NCBI RefSeq assembly: GCF_009832865.1
Contig: NZ_CP047130.1
Span: 310,001 to 374,000, forward strand
Direction: 5' to 3'
Origin: Colwellia sp. 20A7
GTDB lineage: Bacteria > Pseudomonadota > Gammaproteobacteria > Enterobacterales > Alteromonadaceae
DNA length: 64,000 bases
In this document: one piece after another, positions 45,474-52,774 of the stretch
Position numbering within the stretch: the stretch's first letter is position 1
Layout: each line of letters begins with the position of its first letter
Program-made: the position numbers and the translations under genes
Notes under the pieces: model-generated
Seen by the model: the letters and a program-made list of their open reading frames with translations, nothing else
Told to the model about the DNA's origin: nothing
Databases searched by the model: none

Positions 45474-46010
45474 ATGGATACATCTCAACTCGAACATGAA
45501 GCCGAAGATTACATTTCAAGTTACCTAAATCGTCGTAGTTTACTTATTGCTAAACCAAAATTTGACGTTTTAGGTACTGATCTTTTAGCTTTTTCAGAAA
45601 TGAATGACGGTGTTAAATTTTGCCGGATTCAATGTAAAGGGCGTTCACTTTTAAATAGTGATAACTCTAATGTTCATATTCCCTTAAATTATGTGTCAGA
45701 TGGCTTTATTGTTTTTCTGTACATTGATGCCCCTTTAGTTGAACCTCAGTTATATGTATTTTTTCCTCAAGAGGTCAAAAATTGGAAACTAAATAAAAAG
45801 AATGATTTTGTTTTAACATTTTCAAGAAATAACTTTGAATCAAAATTATCGCCTTATAAGGTTTCAGACCTAAAGGTTAAAGCATTAAAATTGTTTATAG
45901 AAAATGCTAATGTAAGCGGGGAGTTTAAGAACTTGGTAGTTTCAGAAATTAACTTTTCTATCCCTGCACCAGTTTTTTCTATAAAGGCAACAGTTACGGG
46001 TGGCGAATAA
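45474..46010 (+). CDS. Cassette protein with a predicted restriction-endonuclease-like fold
   Basis: A 178-residue soluble protein. An early helix (LEHEAEDYISSYLNRR) is followed by KFDVLGTDLLAF and FCRIQCKGRS, that is, an acidic residue, then a strand ending Q-x-K. This pattern is like the PD-(D/E)XK nuclease core of DUF4365-type proteins. The active-site assignment is by eye only. The C-terminal half (VFLYIDAPLVEPQLYVFFPQEV) could be the remainder of the sheet. It is alone in its cassette: attC 4 ends 13 bases before and attC 5 begins 2 bases after. Confidence 0.65.
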   Translation: MDTSQLEHEAEDYISSYLNRRSLLIAKPKFDVLGTDLLAFSEMNDGVKFCRIQCKGRSLLNSDNSNVHIPLNYVSDGFIVFLYIDAPLVEPQLYVFFPQEVKNWKLNKKNDFVLTFSRNNFESKLSPYKVSDLKVKALKLFIENANVSGEFKNLVVSEINFSIPAPVFSIKATVTGGE

Positions 46011-46012
46011 AT

Positions 46013-46111
46013 GCCTAACAAGCTGTTAAACAAGGACAAAAAACAGTTGGTTTTGCTCCTTCGTCGCTAATTTTAACCAACTATTTTTTGCCTGTTAACA
46101 GGGCGTTAGTT
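46013..46111 (+). other. attC site 5
   Basis: From GCCTAAC (R'') to GTTAGTT (R'). The inner arms cagttggtt and aaccaact are complementary. 99 bases, starting directly after the previous stop. Confidence 0.9.
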
Positions 46112-46124
46112 TACATGGATAGTT

Positions 46125-46466
46125 ATGCGATCTACTCAAGTCTTAGGGTTATTATTTGCTGTAAGTGCCTTTTTTTTAGGCTCATGGATTTTAGGTGGTG
46201 TTGACTATGAAACATCAGCATCTGCTGGAGCGGGTGCCTTTTTTGGTTTAATGATATCCGCTATTCCTTGTATTGTAATTTCTGCAATATTATTAGTCCC
46301 ATCATCAATCCAGCTGATTTCTAAAAAAAAGAGAAGCGCTTATGGGTTTAATAATACAAAATGGCAATTACTTCTTTTAGTAAACTTAGTAATATCATTT
46401 GGATATGTTTGCATTATTACTTTTATTATATTCACATATATAAAGGTGAAATTTGGGTTAATGTAA
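46125..46466 (+). CDS. Small membrane protein in an integron cassette
   Basis: 113 residues with three or four hydrophobic helices (about residues 5-27, 35-60 and 83-106) and a short basic loop (SKKKRSAYGF). I do not recognise a family. Small polytopic proteins of this kind are frequent in cassette arrays and are often immunity or transport factors, but nothing here proves either. The stop overlaps the start of attC 6. Confidence 0.65.
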   Translation: MRSTQVLGLLFAVSAFFLGSWILGGVDYETSASAGAGAFFGLMISAIPCIVISAILLVPSSIQLISKKKRSAYGFNNTKWQLLLLVNLVISFGYVCIITFIIFTYIKVKFGLM

Positions 46467-46567
46467 ACTAACAAGGGTTTTCAAGCCGGACAAATTACAG
46501 TTGGCTATTTGTTCGTGCCTCACTTATTTTAGCCAACTGAAATTTGCCGCTTAAAACGGCGTTATAT
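46466..46567 (+). other. attC site 6
   Basis: From aactaac (R'') to GTTATAT (R'). The inner arms cagttggct and agccaactg pair perfectly, with a spacer tatttgttcgtgcctcactt. 102 bases. Confidence 0.9.
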
Positions 46568-46603
46568 TTTTCTTCGTACCAGCATCAACTTTAGGCACTT
46601 TCA

Positions 46604-47467
46604 ATGACTCCTGAATATAGAATCGAAACTGAAAAACAGATCACGGAATATCTAAAGAGTAATGATTTAGAAAACATTAAATATATGCAGGTTGAACAGA
46701 CTTTTGATGATCTTGGTGTAGAAATCAACGTTTGGAATGTTAAGTTTTCTGAAAGCTCTTGGTGGGTAGTAGAAGGTGAAGGAGCACCAATGAATTTATA
46801 CTCACAAGATGCAAATTATTTTTCGGCCGATGAAGCTTATTCATTTCATATGGGAATTACGCAGAGGTTGCAAGCTAAGCATCACCAAGAGTTTAAACAT
46901 ATCATTGATGAACTCCCATTAGACATTGAGCATGTTAAATCAATTAGCCGTCGTTTAAACCTAGCGTCCCAAGAACTAAATAATGTTAATGGCCCTGAAG
47001 ATATTCAAAGTATTGGTCTTACTTGCAGAGAAAGCCTTATTGAATTGGCAGGAGTATTGGTAAATGATAACTTAACTGTTCTCAAAGACAATGACCTAAA
47101 AGCTAGCGACTTTAAAGGTATTTCTAATGCTGTCATTGCTATTTATGCTCAAGGTAGCAGTAATGCTAAATTAAGAAAAAGGTGTCGCGCCATTGCAGAA
47201 GCCGCATGGGATCATTCTTCCGAAATAGTACATTCACCAAACAGAAATATTCCTGACGCAAAGATTTGCTTGTTATTCACTTGCTCTGTAGTTTCTATTT
47301 TCCAAAATTTGTATTTAAAACATCTTGGGTTTGATTCAGAGCCTAAATGTAGTGAATGCAACAGCCTAAACTATGAGTTTCATGGAACAGACAATGAATT
47401 AGTTCTCGTTATGCAGTGTAATAGTTGTGGGCATGAAGAGGCTGTTCAACTGGAATCTGAGCAATAA
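46604..47467 (+). CDS. Cassette protein with C-terminal zinc ribbon
   Basis: A 287-residue protein in three parts. An N-terminal ~80-residue alpha/beta domain (VEINVWNVKFSESSWWVVEGEGAPMNLY) comes first. A helical middle (residues ~95-235) includes RCRAIAEAAWDHSSEIVHSPNR, an R/H-containing helix pair like abortive-infection or HEPN-type proteins. The end is a four-Cys zinc ribbon (CSEC...CNSC, ~249-275). I do not recognise the family; a defence role is a guess. It fills the cassette between attC 6 and attC 7. Confidence 0.65.
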   Translation: MTPEYRIETEKQITEYLKSNDLENIKYMQVEQTFDDLGVEINVWNVKFSESSWWVVEGEGAPMNLYSQDANYFSADEAYSFHMGITQRLQAKHHQEFKHIIDELPLDIEHVKSISRRLNLASQELNNVNGPEDIQSIGLTCRESLIELAGVLVNDNLTVLKDNDLKASDFKGISNAVIAIYAQGSSNAKLRKRCRAIAEAAWDHSSEIVHSPNRNIPDAKICLLFTCSVVSIFQNLYLKHLGFDSEPKCSECNSLNYEFHGTDNELVLVMQCNSCGHEEAVQLESEQ

Positions 47468-47470
47468 AAA

Positions 47471-47516
47471 ATATAACAAGTTGCTCAAGCAGGACAAAAT
47501 ACAGTTGGTTTTTTGC
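47471..47516 (+). other. attC site 7, left half
   Basis: Starts with atataac (R'') and runs through acagttggttttttgc, where the insertion sequence begins. The other half resumes at 48883 with gtgcctcgc, so the complete site can be rebuilt across the insertion. Confidence 0.85.
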
Positions 47517-47588
47517 TCAATGGTATGGACTCCTCACCTTTGACCAAATAGGTTAAGGTGAAGACGCGAATCATTAGGAGCCCAAACC

Positions 47589-48614
47589 ATGAAAAATTCT
47601 ACCACTATCAGTATCGATTTAGCTAAAACTGTTTTCCAAGTTGCCTTATTTAATAAATATGGCGTAATGAAATCTAATAATAAAATGAGCCAAGCTAAAA
47701 TGGTTCAGTTTATCGCCCAGCACCCAGAAGCAACTATTTGCATGGAAGCATGCGGAACCGCTCATTATTGGGGGCGTCGTTTTCAACAAAGTGGTCATAA
47801 AGTATTACTTGTTCCTGCACATATTGCCGCAAAATACCGCACAGGTAATAAAAATGATGCTAACGATGCGTTAGCTATTTATGAGTCAATTAATCGTCCT
47901 AAAACTTATTTTGTCCAAGTAAAAAACCTTGATCAGCAAGACTTGGCAAGTTTACTTAAGCTACGACAAGGCTATGTAAAACAACGCACTCAAACAGCAA
48001 ATAGAATAAGGGGCTTAGGCCTAGAATATGGGGTTAAAATTCCTAAAGGTATTGCTAAAATACGCAAAGATTTACCATGTTTCCTGGAAGATGCAGAGAA
48101 TGAGTTGACGACGTCTAGTCGATTTATTTTAAGGGATCTACTCGATCAACTTTTGTTGCTGGATGGTCAAATTGATGAATCAACGAATAGATTAGTTGCT
48201 AGAGCTAAGGAAGTACCTGTTTGTATACGATTGATTGCGTTGCCAGGTGTTGCTTGGATAATTGCCAGTGCGCTTTATGCAAGATTGGGAGATGGCTCAG
48301 CGTATAAGTGTGGTCGTGATGCCAGCGCAAGCGTTGGTGTAGTTCCTGCTCATTCAGGAACGGGTGGAAATAATAAGTTATTAGGGATAACGAAACGAGG
48401 TGATAGGTGTTTACGCTCATTACTTGTTCATGGAGCACGTTCAGTTGTTAGTCGAATTAAAGACAAGCAAGATGGGTTGAGTTGTTGGATAAGAGAGCAA
48501 CTATCAAAGAATCATTTAAACAAAACTGCGGTTGCTTACGCCAATAAGCTAGTCAGAATGGCATGGGCTATTTTGAAGAGTGGTGAAGAATATCGAACAC
48601 CTTTAGCTCAGTAG
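47589..48614 (+). CDS. IS110-family (IS1111 group) transposase
   Basis: A 341-residue DEDD transposase/recombinase. The N-terminal RuvC-like domain starts TTISIDLAKTVFQVALF, with the second acidic site in ATICMEACGTAHYWGRRF and KNDANDALAI. The C-terminal Transposase_20 domain includes LIALPGVAWIIASALYARLGDGSAYKCGRDASASVGVVPAHSGTGGN, with the catalytic Ser region. Length and intactness suggest that it is active. 72 non-coding bases lie upstream within the element and 268 downstream. Confidence 0.95.
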   Translation: MKNSTTISIDLAKTVFQVALFNKYGVMKSNNKMSQAKMVQFIAQHPEATICMEACGTAHYWGRRFQQSGHKVLLVPAHIAAKYRTGNKNDANDALAIYESINRPKTYFVQVKNLDQQDLASLLKLRQGYVKQRTQTANRIRGLGLEYGVKIPKGIAKIRKDLPCFLEDAENELTTSSRFILRDLLDQLLLLDGQIDESTNRLVARAKEVPVCIRLIALPGVAWIIASALYARLGDGSAYKCGRDASASVGVVPAHSGTGGNNKLLGITKRGDRCLRSLLVHGARSVVSRIKDKQDGLSCWIREQLSKNHLNKTAVAYANKLVRMAWAILKSGEEYRTPLAQ

Positions 48615-48882
48615 TGTTTGATAAACCTTGAAAAAGTAACTAAGTTAACCGAGTATAAGCAGTCGTAAAATAATAATGTAAAGTGTATCAACGCACGCAA
48701 GGCAAAACCTGTGAGGCACGACGGTATTCAAATACCTCTTACTCGTTAAGGAGCTTTGTAAGTGGATTAAGCCATTAAGGTTCGGGGTAGCTCCCCATCA
48801 GAAACCGAATATACGTGAACTTGCTACATACATTTAAATTTATTACGATTAACGGCTTGCTATGCAAGAGGAGTCCATATAC
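48615..48882 (+). ncRNA. Putative bridge RNA region of the IS in attC 7
   Basis: 268 bases lie between the transposase stop and the right end with no gene. In IS1111-group elements the bridge RNA that guides target choice is encoded downstream of the transposase. The region contains several short complementary stretches, but I cannot assign the two loops by eye. The call is by position. Confidence 0.45.
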
Positions 48883-48932
48883 GTGCCTCGCTTATTTTAA
48901 CCAACTATATTTTGCCTCTTAGCAAGGCGTTG
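48883..48932 (+). other. attC site 7, right half
   Basis: Continues with gtgcctcgcttattttaacc and the right stem to gcgttg. The R' core is cut after GTTG by a second insertion sequence. Joined across that element the core would read GTTG-TAT, matching GTTATAT of sites 2, 3 and 6. Confidence 0.85.
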
Positions 48933-48946
48933 GTATGACTCCCCAC

Positions 48947-49294
48947 GTCAAGTTAAACCGTAAAACATCCTGCTTTTTTTTGAGCCATGATTTTTCTCTT
49001 TTCAAGTTGAGTGAGTTAACGCATAGAATGAAGCAAGTAATTTCGTCGGTTATCATGCTGATATTCGTGGATTATTAACCTATTGGCTAACAGCGCCTAC
49101 CTTACTTTTTCCGTCGTGACACCTAATTTCAGTCTATGCTCGTGGTTCAATGGCCGTTAGGCTATTGCCATCCTAACGCCCTCGGTGGTTGTGCCACATC
49201 CGATGCTTGACTCCATGCGCTAACTCAAAACTTTTTCTCATTTAATCTTTTCTCTTTTTCATGTTGTTTTCTTTATTTACGACTCACTTTTTGA
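48947..49294 (-). ncRNA. Putative bridge RNA region of the second IS
   Basis: About 350 bases between the transposase stop (49295, - strand) and the element's end, without a credible gene. This is the expected place for an IS1111-group bridge RNA. Only about 85 bases lie on the other side of the gene. Not verified by structure. Confidence 0.45.
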
Positions 49295-50449
49295 TTATGC
49301 TGGTACCCTTGAAATACGCGTACTTGGGTCAACAGGCACTAATATTACTTCTCGTGATATCGCCCAAATATATGCGAGCATTTCACGGGCAATGGCAGCG
49401 ACAACAATATTACGATGCTTACCGCGTTGCATCAGGTGTTTGTATCGTCGGCAAAGCCTTAGTTGGGCTTTCCAAGCAATATCAATAACGACCTTAGGCA
49501 GTGTTTCTTGCCGCTTTTGTAGCTCGGTTGACACGTTTGCGTTGTGCTTATAGGTTTGAGCCCCTTCAATTAATAATCGACGTGCTCGGCCATTACCACA
49601 TTTAGTGATGCCGCCTAGCTTTCGATTATCCCCACTTGAGTTTTCTTTGGGAACTAATCCTAAGTAAGCCATTAGCTTTCTCGGGTGGTCAAAGCGTCTT
49701 AAATCACCTAACTCAGCAATGGTACCTACAGCGACTAAAAAACGAATACCTCGCATCGCTTGCAATGCTTGAACGACGGGATAATAGCGCCATAGTTTTG
49801 CTTGATGTGCTAATTCATTAACTAATCGTTCAACGCGCTTAATACGTTCGGTAATGGTTTGTATCATTTCTTGCAGCACAATTTGTTGGCTTGGATGCGG
49901 CAAAACTAACTCAGTTAGCCAACGTAAATGTTGATTTGACCAATTGTCATTCACTTTGCAGGTGATGTTGTTGCGCAGAAATAAACCTTTAAGTTGGAAT
50001 TTAGCATCTTTTAAGTCTTTCATAGCGGTTTCTCTTGCCCTGGATAAATCACGTATTGCTTCGTCTTCAGGCTCGGGGACATAAATCGGGGTTAGCTCCT
50101 CGTCTTTAAGGAGTTTGGCCAACTTCATTGCATCACGTTTATCGGTTTTGACTTTATCTCCTGGTTTTTTAGGGATAAGCGATGGCGCAACGACATAACA
50201 GCAATGACCTAAACTTGTCAGTAGACGGTAAATCCAATAGCCACATGGACCTGCTTCATAAACAAAATGCAATGTCGCATTAGGGTATTTAGATTGATAT
50301 TGCCGAGCAAGTTTAGTGATTGCTGCTTTGGTTGTTTTAATTTTTCCTTGATGAACAGTTTTTGCGCCACGTTGGTCTTCAATGTGTGCAACTTCAGTAG
50401 ATACTTTATGGGTATCTAAGCCAATGAAAAGTATGTTATGTTTATTCAT
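49295..50449 (-). CDS. IS110-family transposase
   Basis: A 384-residue DEDD transposase. The N-terminus LFIGLDTHKVSTEVAHI, then HFVYEAGPCGYWIYRLL and VKTDKRDAMKLAKLL, form the RuvC-like domain. The C-terminal domain is QALQAMRGIRFLVAVGTIAELGDLRRFDHPRKLMAYLGLVPKENSSG with GNGRARRLLIEGAQ. It is intact. It is clearly different from the transposase at 47589-48614, so two independent elements attacked the array. Confidence 0.94.
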   Translation of the reverse strand: MNKHNILFIGLDTHKVSTEVAHIEDQRGAKTVHQGKIKTTKAAITKLARQYQSKYPNATLHFVYEAGPCGYWIYRLLTSLGHCCYVVAPSLIPKKPGDKVKTDKRDAMKLAKLLKDEELTPIYVPEPEDEAIRDLSRARETAMKDLKDAKFQLKGLFLRNNITCKVNDNWSNQHLRWLTELVLPHPSQQIVLQEMIQTITERIKRVERLVNELAHQAKLWRYYPVVQALQAMRGIRFLVAVGTIAELGDLRRFDHPRKLMAYLGLVPKENSSGDNRKLGGITKCGNGRARRLLIEGAQTYKHNANVSTELQKRQETLPKVVIDIAWKAQLRLCRRYKHLMQRGKHRNIVVAAIAREMLAYIWAISREVILVPVDPSTRISRVPA

Positions 50450-50552
50450 GCTAGCCTCTATTTTATATTGTTGATAAATATATTATGGCTCTGGTTTGTA
50501 AAACTAACCCACGAATTTAGAGGCTAGCACTTTGTGGGGAGTCATTATGTCT

Positions 50553-50852
50553 ATGAGTTTAAGTATGAATCAAGCTTTGAAAGTGTCGATAACTGAAGGT
50601 TTTAAAAATACTGCTTTAGGATTTTTGAGAATAAGAAAAAATCTAAATGTCACTCATTTTTCAGACGTTGAAACAGAAGGTTATTTAAAAGAAATCCTAT
50701 TATCAACCCCGCTTGAGGATATAGAATCGAAGGGTAAAAACCATTATTTCAAATGCATTAGTAAAAATGCAATTTTAACGGTTAACTCTCATAGTTTCAC
50801 TATTATCACCGCAAAGGAAATAAACAAGAGTCCGCGGGTAAAAAACTCATAA
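50553..50852 (+). CDS. DUF3781-like cassette protein
   Basis: A 99-residue protein. The pattern LGFLRIRKNLNV...DVETEGYLKEIL...KGKNHYFKC...ILTVNSHSFTIITAKEI resembles DUF3781, a small family of unknown function. ATG 50547 (two codons upstream) lies within the second IS. The first start in original cassette sequence is ATG 50553, directly at the rebuilt attC core. The IS therefore sits just before the start and may have changed expression. attC 8 overlaps the stop. Confidence 0.65.
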   Translation: MSLSMNQALKVSITEGFKNTALGFLRIRKNLNVTHFSDVETEGYLKEILLSTPLEDIESKGKNHYFKCISKNAILTVNSHSFTIITAKEINKSPRVKNS

Positions 50853-50945
50853 CAAGTCACTCAAAAGGACAAATAACAGTTGGTTTTTGCTCCTTCGTCG
50901 CTTATTTTAACCAACTGTTATTTGCCTCTTAGTGGGGCGTTATTT
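50847..50945 (+). other. attC site 8
   Basis: From tcataac (R'') to GTTATTT (R'). The inner arms cagttggtt and aaccaactg pair. The loop resembles site 5 (tgctccttcgtcgct). 99 bases. Confidence 0.9.
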
Positions 50946-50980
50946 CTCTATCGTAATTTCAACCAAAGGAGTGAATCGAA

Positions 50981-51853
50981 ATGTTTTCACAAAAGGAAAA
51001 AAAAGACTTACAAAATATTATCCAATCAAATAAACATGAAATTTATGTTGTTTCATTTGAAGAAATGGATGCAATAATTAAGTCTTCGCCAAAAGGTAAT
51101 AATCAAAATGTTCAAGTGGCGTGGAAAAAGATTAAAGGGAAAGTAGGTGCGGGAGTGAGTTATTATGCATCTGCCGATGATGTTGTAACAATGACTAAGC
51201 TTGTTGGTGATCTAGGTGGCGTTGGTGCAAGGGCATATATAAAGAATTACAGTGGTAAACCCCATATAATAATTAAAGGCCATCCAGGTTTAAGGACTAT
51301 ACTGACTGGAACCAAGTATGGAATAAAAAACCCGAAAGTAGTCTCTATTGGTTTAGGAAAGACGGGGGCAATAGCGGCAGCAAAGCAAGGCGGTATTCTA
51401 ACGGTAATTCTCTTGTCAACTTATCGAGTTGTGGATTATTTCCTGACAGATCAAGCCACACTTACTCAGCTTATTGGTACTCTAGCTACTGATATTGTAA
51501 AAGTTGGCATAGCTACAGCTGCGTCAATAGGGACTGCAGTTATTGCTGGAGGTTTGACTCTTGCAATCGGACCAATTTTAGCAGTGGTTGTCGTAGGTGT
51601 TGGTATGTCAATGCTTCTCGAGTACGCTGATAATAGCTTGGGGATCACTAAACGAGTTATCGCTGGGTTAGATGAATTAGAGAGTAATGCCAAAAATTAC
51701 CTAGCTCAACAAAAGAGAAATGCGGTAAACGCAACTGCTAAATCTGCAAATAAAATCATCGACCATACCATCAAGTCCGCGCAAAGAATTGCTATCAATT
51801 GGGTTAGGAATGCTTTGAGGGAATATATATCACCTTCAAGGAAAGTATGGTAA
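50981..51853 (+). CDS. Putative pore-forming toxin-like protein (integron cassette)
   Basis: A 290-residue protein. Residues 1-135 are soluble. A hydrophobic stretch lies near 136-148, and a long hydrophobic hairpin rich in Gly and Ala spans 172-213 (VGIATAASIGTAVIAGGLTLAIGP and onward). An amphipathic helical tail follows (NAKNYLAQQKRNAVNATAKSANKIIDH). The layout recalls colicin-like or membrane-disrupting effectors, and the next gene encodes a small membrane protein that overlaps its end. No enzyme motif is seen. A good AAAGGAG precedes the ATG. A toxin role is inference from layout and pairing. Confidence 0.6.
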   Translation: MFSQKEKKDLQNIIQSNKHEIYVVSFEEMDAIIKSSPKGNNQNVQVAWKKIKGKVGAGVSYYASADDVVTMTKLVGDLGGVGARAYIKNYSGKPHIIIKGHPGLRTILTGTKYGIKNPKVVSIGLGKTGAIAAAKQGGILTVILLSTYRVVDYFLTDQATLTQLIGTLATDIVKVGIATAASIGTAVIAGGLTLAIGPILAVVVVGVGMSMLLEYADNSLGITKRVIAGLDELESNAKNYLAQQKRNAVNATAKSANKIIDHTIKSAQRIAINWVRNALREYISPSRKVW

Positions 51854-52305
51854 TGGAAGATAGAGAAAAGCCATCATTAGCTACTCGCATTATTGGTGCG
51901 TTACTTTTCATTGCAGGCTCTTGTGCTGCATTATTTTGGTTCTTTTATCGAGTAGTTATTCTATTAAGTACTTCGCAGTCAGAAGTCGTAGTATTTGATA
52001 AAGGCTCCTTTTATATGCTGGGTGTTGGTGTTGGCATGTCTGTTCTCGCTTTCGCGGCTGTTCAAGAAGGTTGGATTGGGAAAGTATTATCAAAGAAACA
52101 GGCTGCTATTTTAACGAGGATTGCGATTGTTAGTCTTGCTTTAATCTTTATTACCCCCAACCTCTTTCACTATATTTCAGAGGCTTACTTTTCAAGTGAA
52201 GGTTACTCTGTATGTGAAGAGGCATCGAGCCAGTGGCTATTTGTTCGGGATATTGTCTATATCCAAGACACAATAGAATGTGGCGCTAAACTAAAAGAGA
52301 AATAA
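51847..52305 (+). CDS. DUF1240-like membrane protein, possible immunity partner
   Basis: 152 residues with three hydrophobic helices (about 13-40, 53-72 and 88-110) and a conserved tail GYSVCEEASSQWLFVRDIVYI..TIEC, which I associate with the DUF1240 family. It overlaps the preceding gene by 7 bases from ATG 51847 (or one base from ATG 51853, TAATG), so the two form one cassette and one message. Small multi-helix proteins in this position often neutralise a membrane-active partner. attC 9 starts at its stop. Confidence 0.65.
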   Translation: MVMEDREKPSLATRIIGALLFIAGSCAALFWFFYRVVILLSTSQSEVVVFDKGSFYMLGVGVGMSVLAFAAVQEGWIGKVLSKKQAAILTRIAIVSLALIFITPNLFHYISEAYFSSEGYSVCEEASSQWLFVRDIVYIQDTIECGAKLKEK

Positions 52306-52342
52306 CAAGGCGCTCAAACGGAAAAATTACAGTTGGCTGCAC
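52300..52342 (+). other. attC site 9, left half only
   Basis: Starts aaataac (R'') and runs to acagttggctgcac, where an IS remnant begins. The right half has been lost together with the rest of the IS, so this is the last recognisable site of the array. Confidence 0.8.
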
Positions 52343-52510
52343 TCAATGGTATGGACTCCTCACCTCTGACCAAAATAGGTTAAGGTGAAGACGCCAATCA
52401 ACAGGAGCCCAAACCATGAAAAATTCTACCACTATCAGTATCGATTTAGCTAAAACTGTTTTCCAAGTTGCCTTATTTAATAAATATGGCGTTCTAAAAT
52501 CTAATGATAA
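52343..52510 (+). mobile_element. Truncated copy of the attC-targeting IS
   Basis: The first ~168 bases repeat the left end of the element at 47517, including the sub-terminal repeat (52350-52361) and the first ~30 codons of the transposase (MKNSTTISIDLAKTVFQVAL). Similarity ends near 52510. The insertion point in attC 9 matches that in attC 7. The rest of the element is deleted. Confidence 0.88.
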
Positions 52511-52649
52511 TTGGCTAACGTTAACAAAAGACTTTAGGCGGTTGTTTCATGGCGCAGTAGGACACAGTGATGTATTAACTGATTATTGCGAGCATAAAGG
52601 ATTGAAGCGACGAACCAATGTTAATTGTTGTGATAAACTTCTCGCGTAA
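52511..52649 (+). pseudogene. Unassigned gene fragment fused to the IS remnant
   Basis: The transposase frame from 52416 runs on for about 46 codons of unrelated sequence (WLTLTKDFRRLFHGAVGHSDVLTDYC then a stop at 52649). The DFRRLFHG phrase looks like real protein and not random sequence, but I cannot name the parent gene. It probably marks a deletion joint that removed the right half of attC 9. Confidence 0.4.
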
Positions 52650-52654
52650 CCATA

Positions 52655-52705
52655 ATAACCACCTACCTATATCACGGTTAAATTTCCGCACGTCTAAAAA
52701 TCGGT
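52655..52705. repeat. Dispersed repeat, copy B
   Basis: ataataaccacctacctata followed by tcacggttaaatttccgcacg resembles 40154-40199. A second weaker resemblance (tttatagat..gtcgat near 52730 and tttatagacggtcgac near 40263) suggests that the repeat is ~120 bases with indels. Confidence 0.5.
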
Positions 52706-52774
52706 ATTTCTCTTATTTATTTGATAATTTTATAGATATTGTCGATTATAACCGACATTATCTATCGCAGACTA

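Larger units (their letters stand above)
47517..48882 (+). mobile_element. IS110/IS1111-group insertion sequence inside attC 7
   Basis: A 1366-bp element. The inverted repeats tatggactcctc (47524-47535) and gaggagtccata (48868-48879) are sub-terminal: 7 bases lie outside the left one and 3 outside the right one. This is the hallmark of the IS1111 group. There is no target duplication. The insertion lies in the central spacer of an attC, as in the known IS1111-attC elements. A remnant of the same element begins at 52343. Confidence 0.88.
48933..50551 (-). mobile_element. Second IS110-family element, splitting the R' core of attC 7
   Basis: An element of about 1.62 kb. The inverted repeats tgactccccac (48936-48946) and gtggggagtca (50534-50544) are exact complements. 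With the IS1111 rule (3 bases outside one repeat, 7 outside the other) the ends fall at 48933 and 50551. Removing the element restores ...gcGTTG-TATgag. It is unrelated in sequence to the first IS. The transposase is on the - strand, with a long 3' non-coding segment. Confidence 0.8.

Noticed and set aside
48205..48438. 77-residue - strand frame inside the first IS
   Set aside because: Antisense to the catalytic part of the transposase and without homology that I can see.
49261..49488. 75-residue open frame at the end of the second IS
   Set aside because: It mostly overlaps the transposase in antisense and has no recognisable protein features; this part is non-coding and transposase DNA.
43755..52342. 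The regularly spaced repeats as a CRISPR array
   Set aside because: Repeats are ~95-103 bases, imperfect and palindromic, separated by whole genes. They are attC sites; no short direct repeats with uniform spacers exist in the window.
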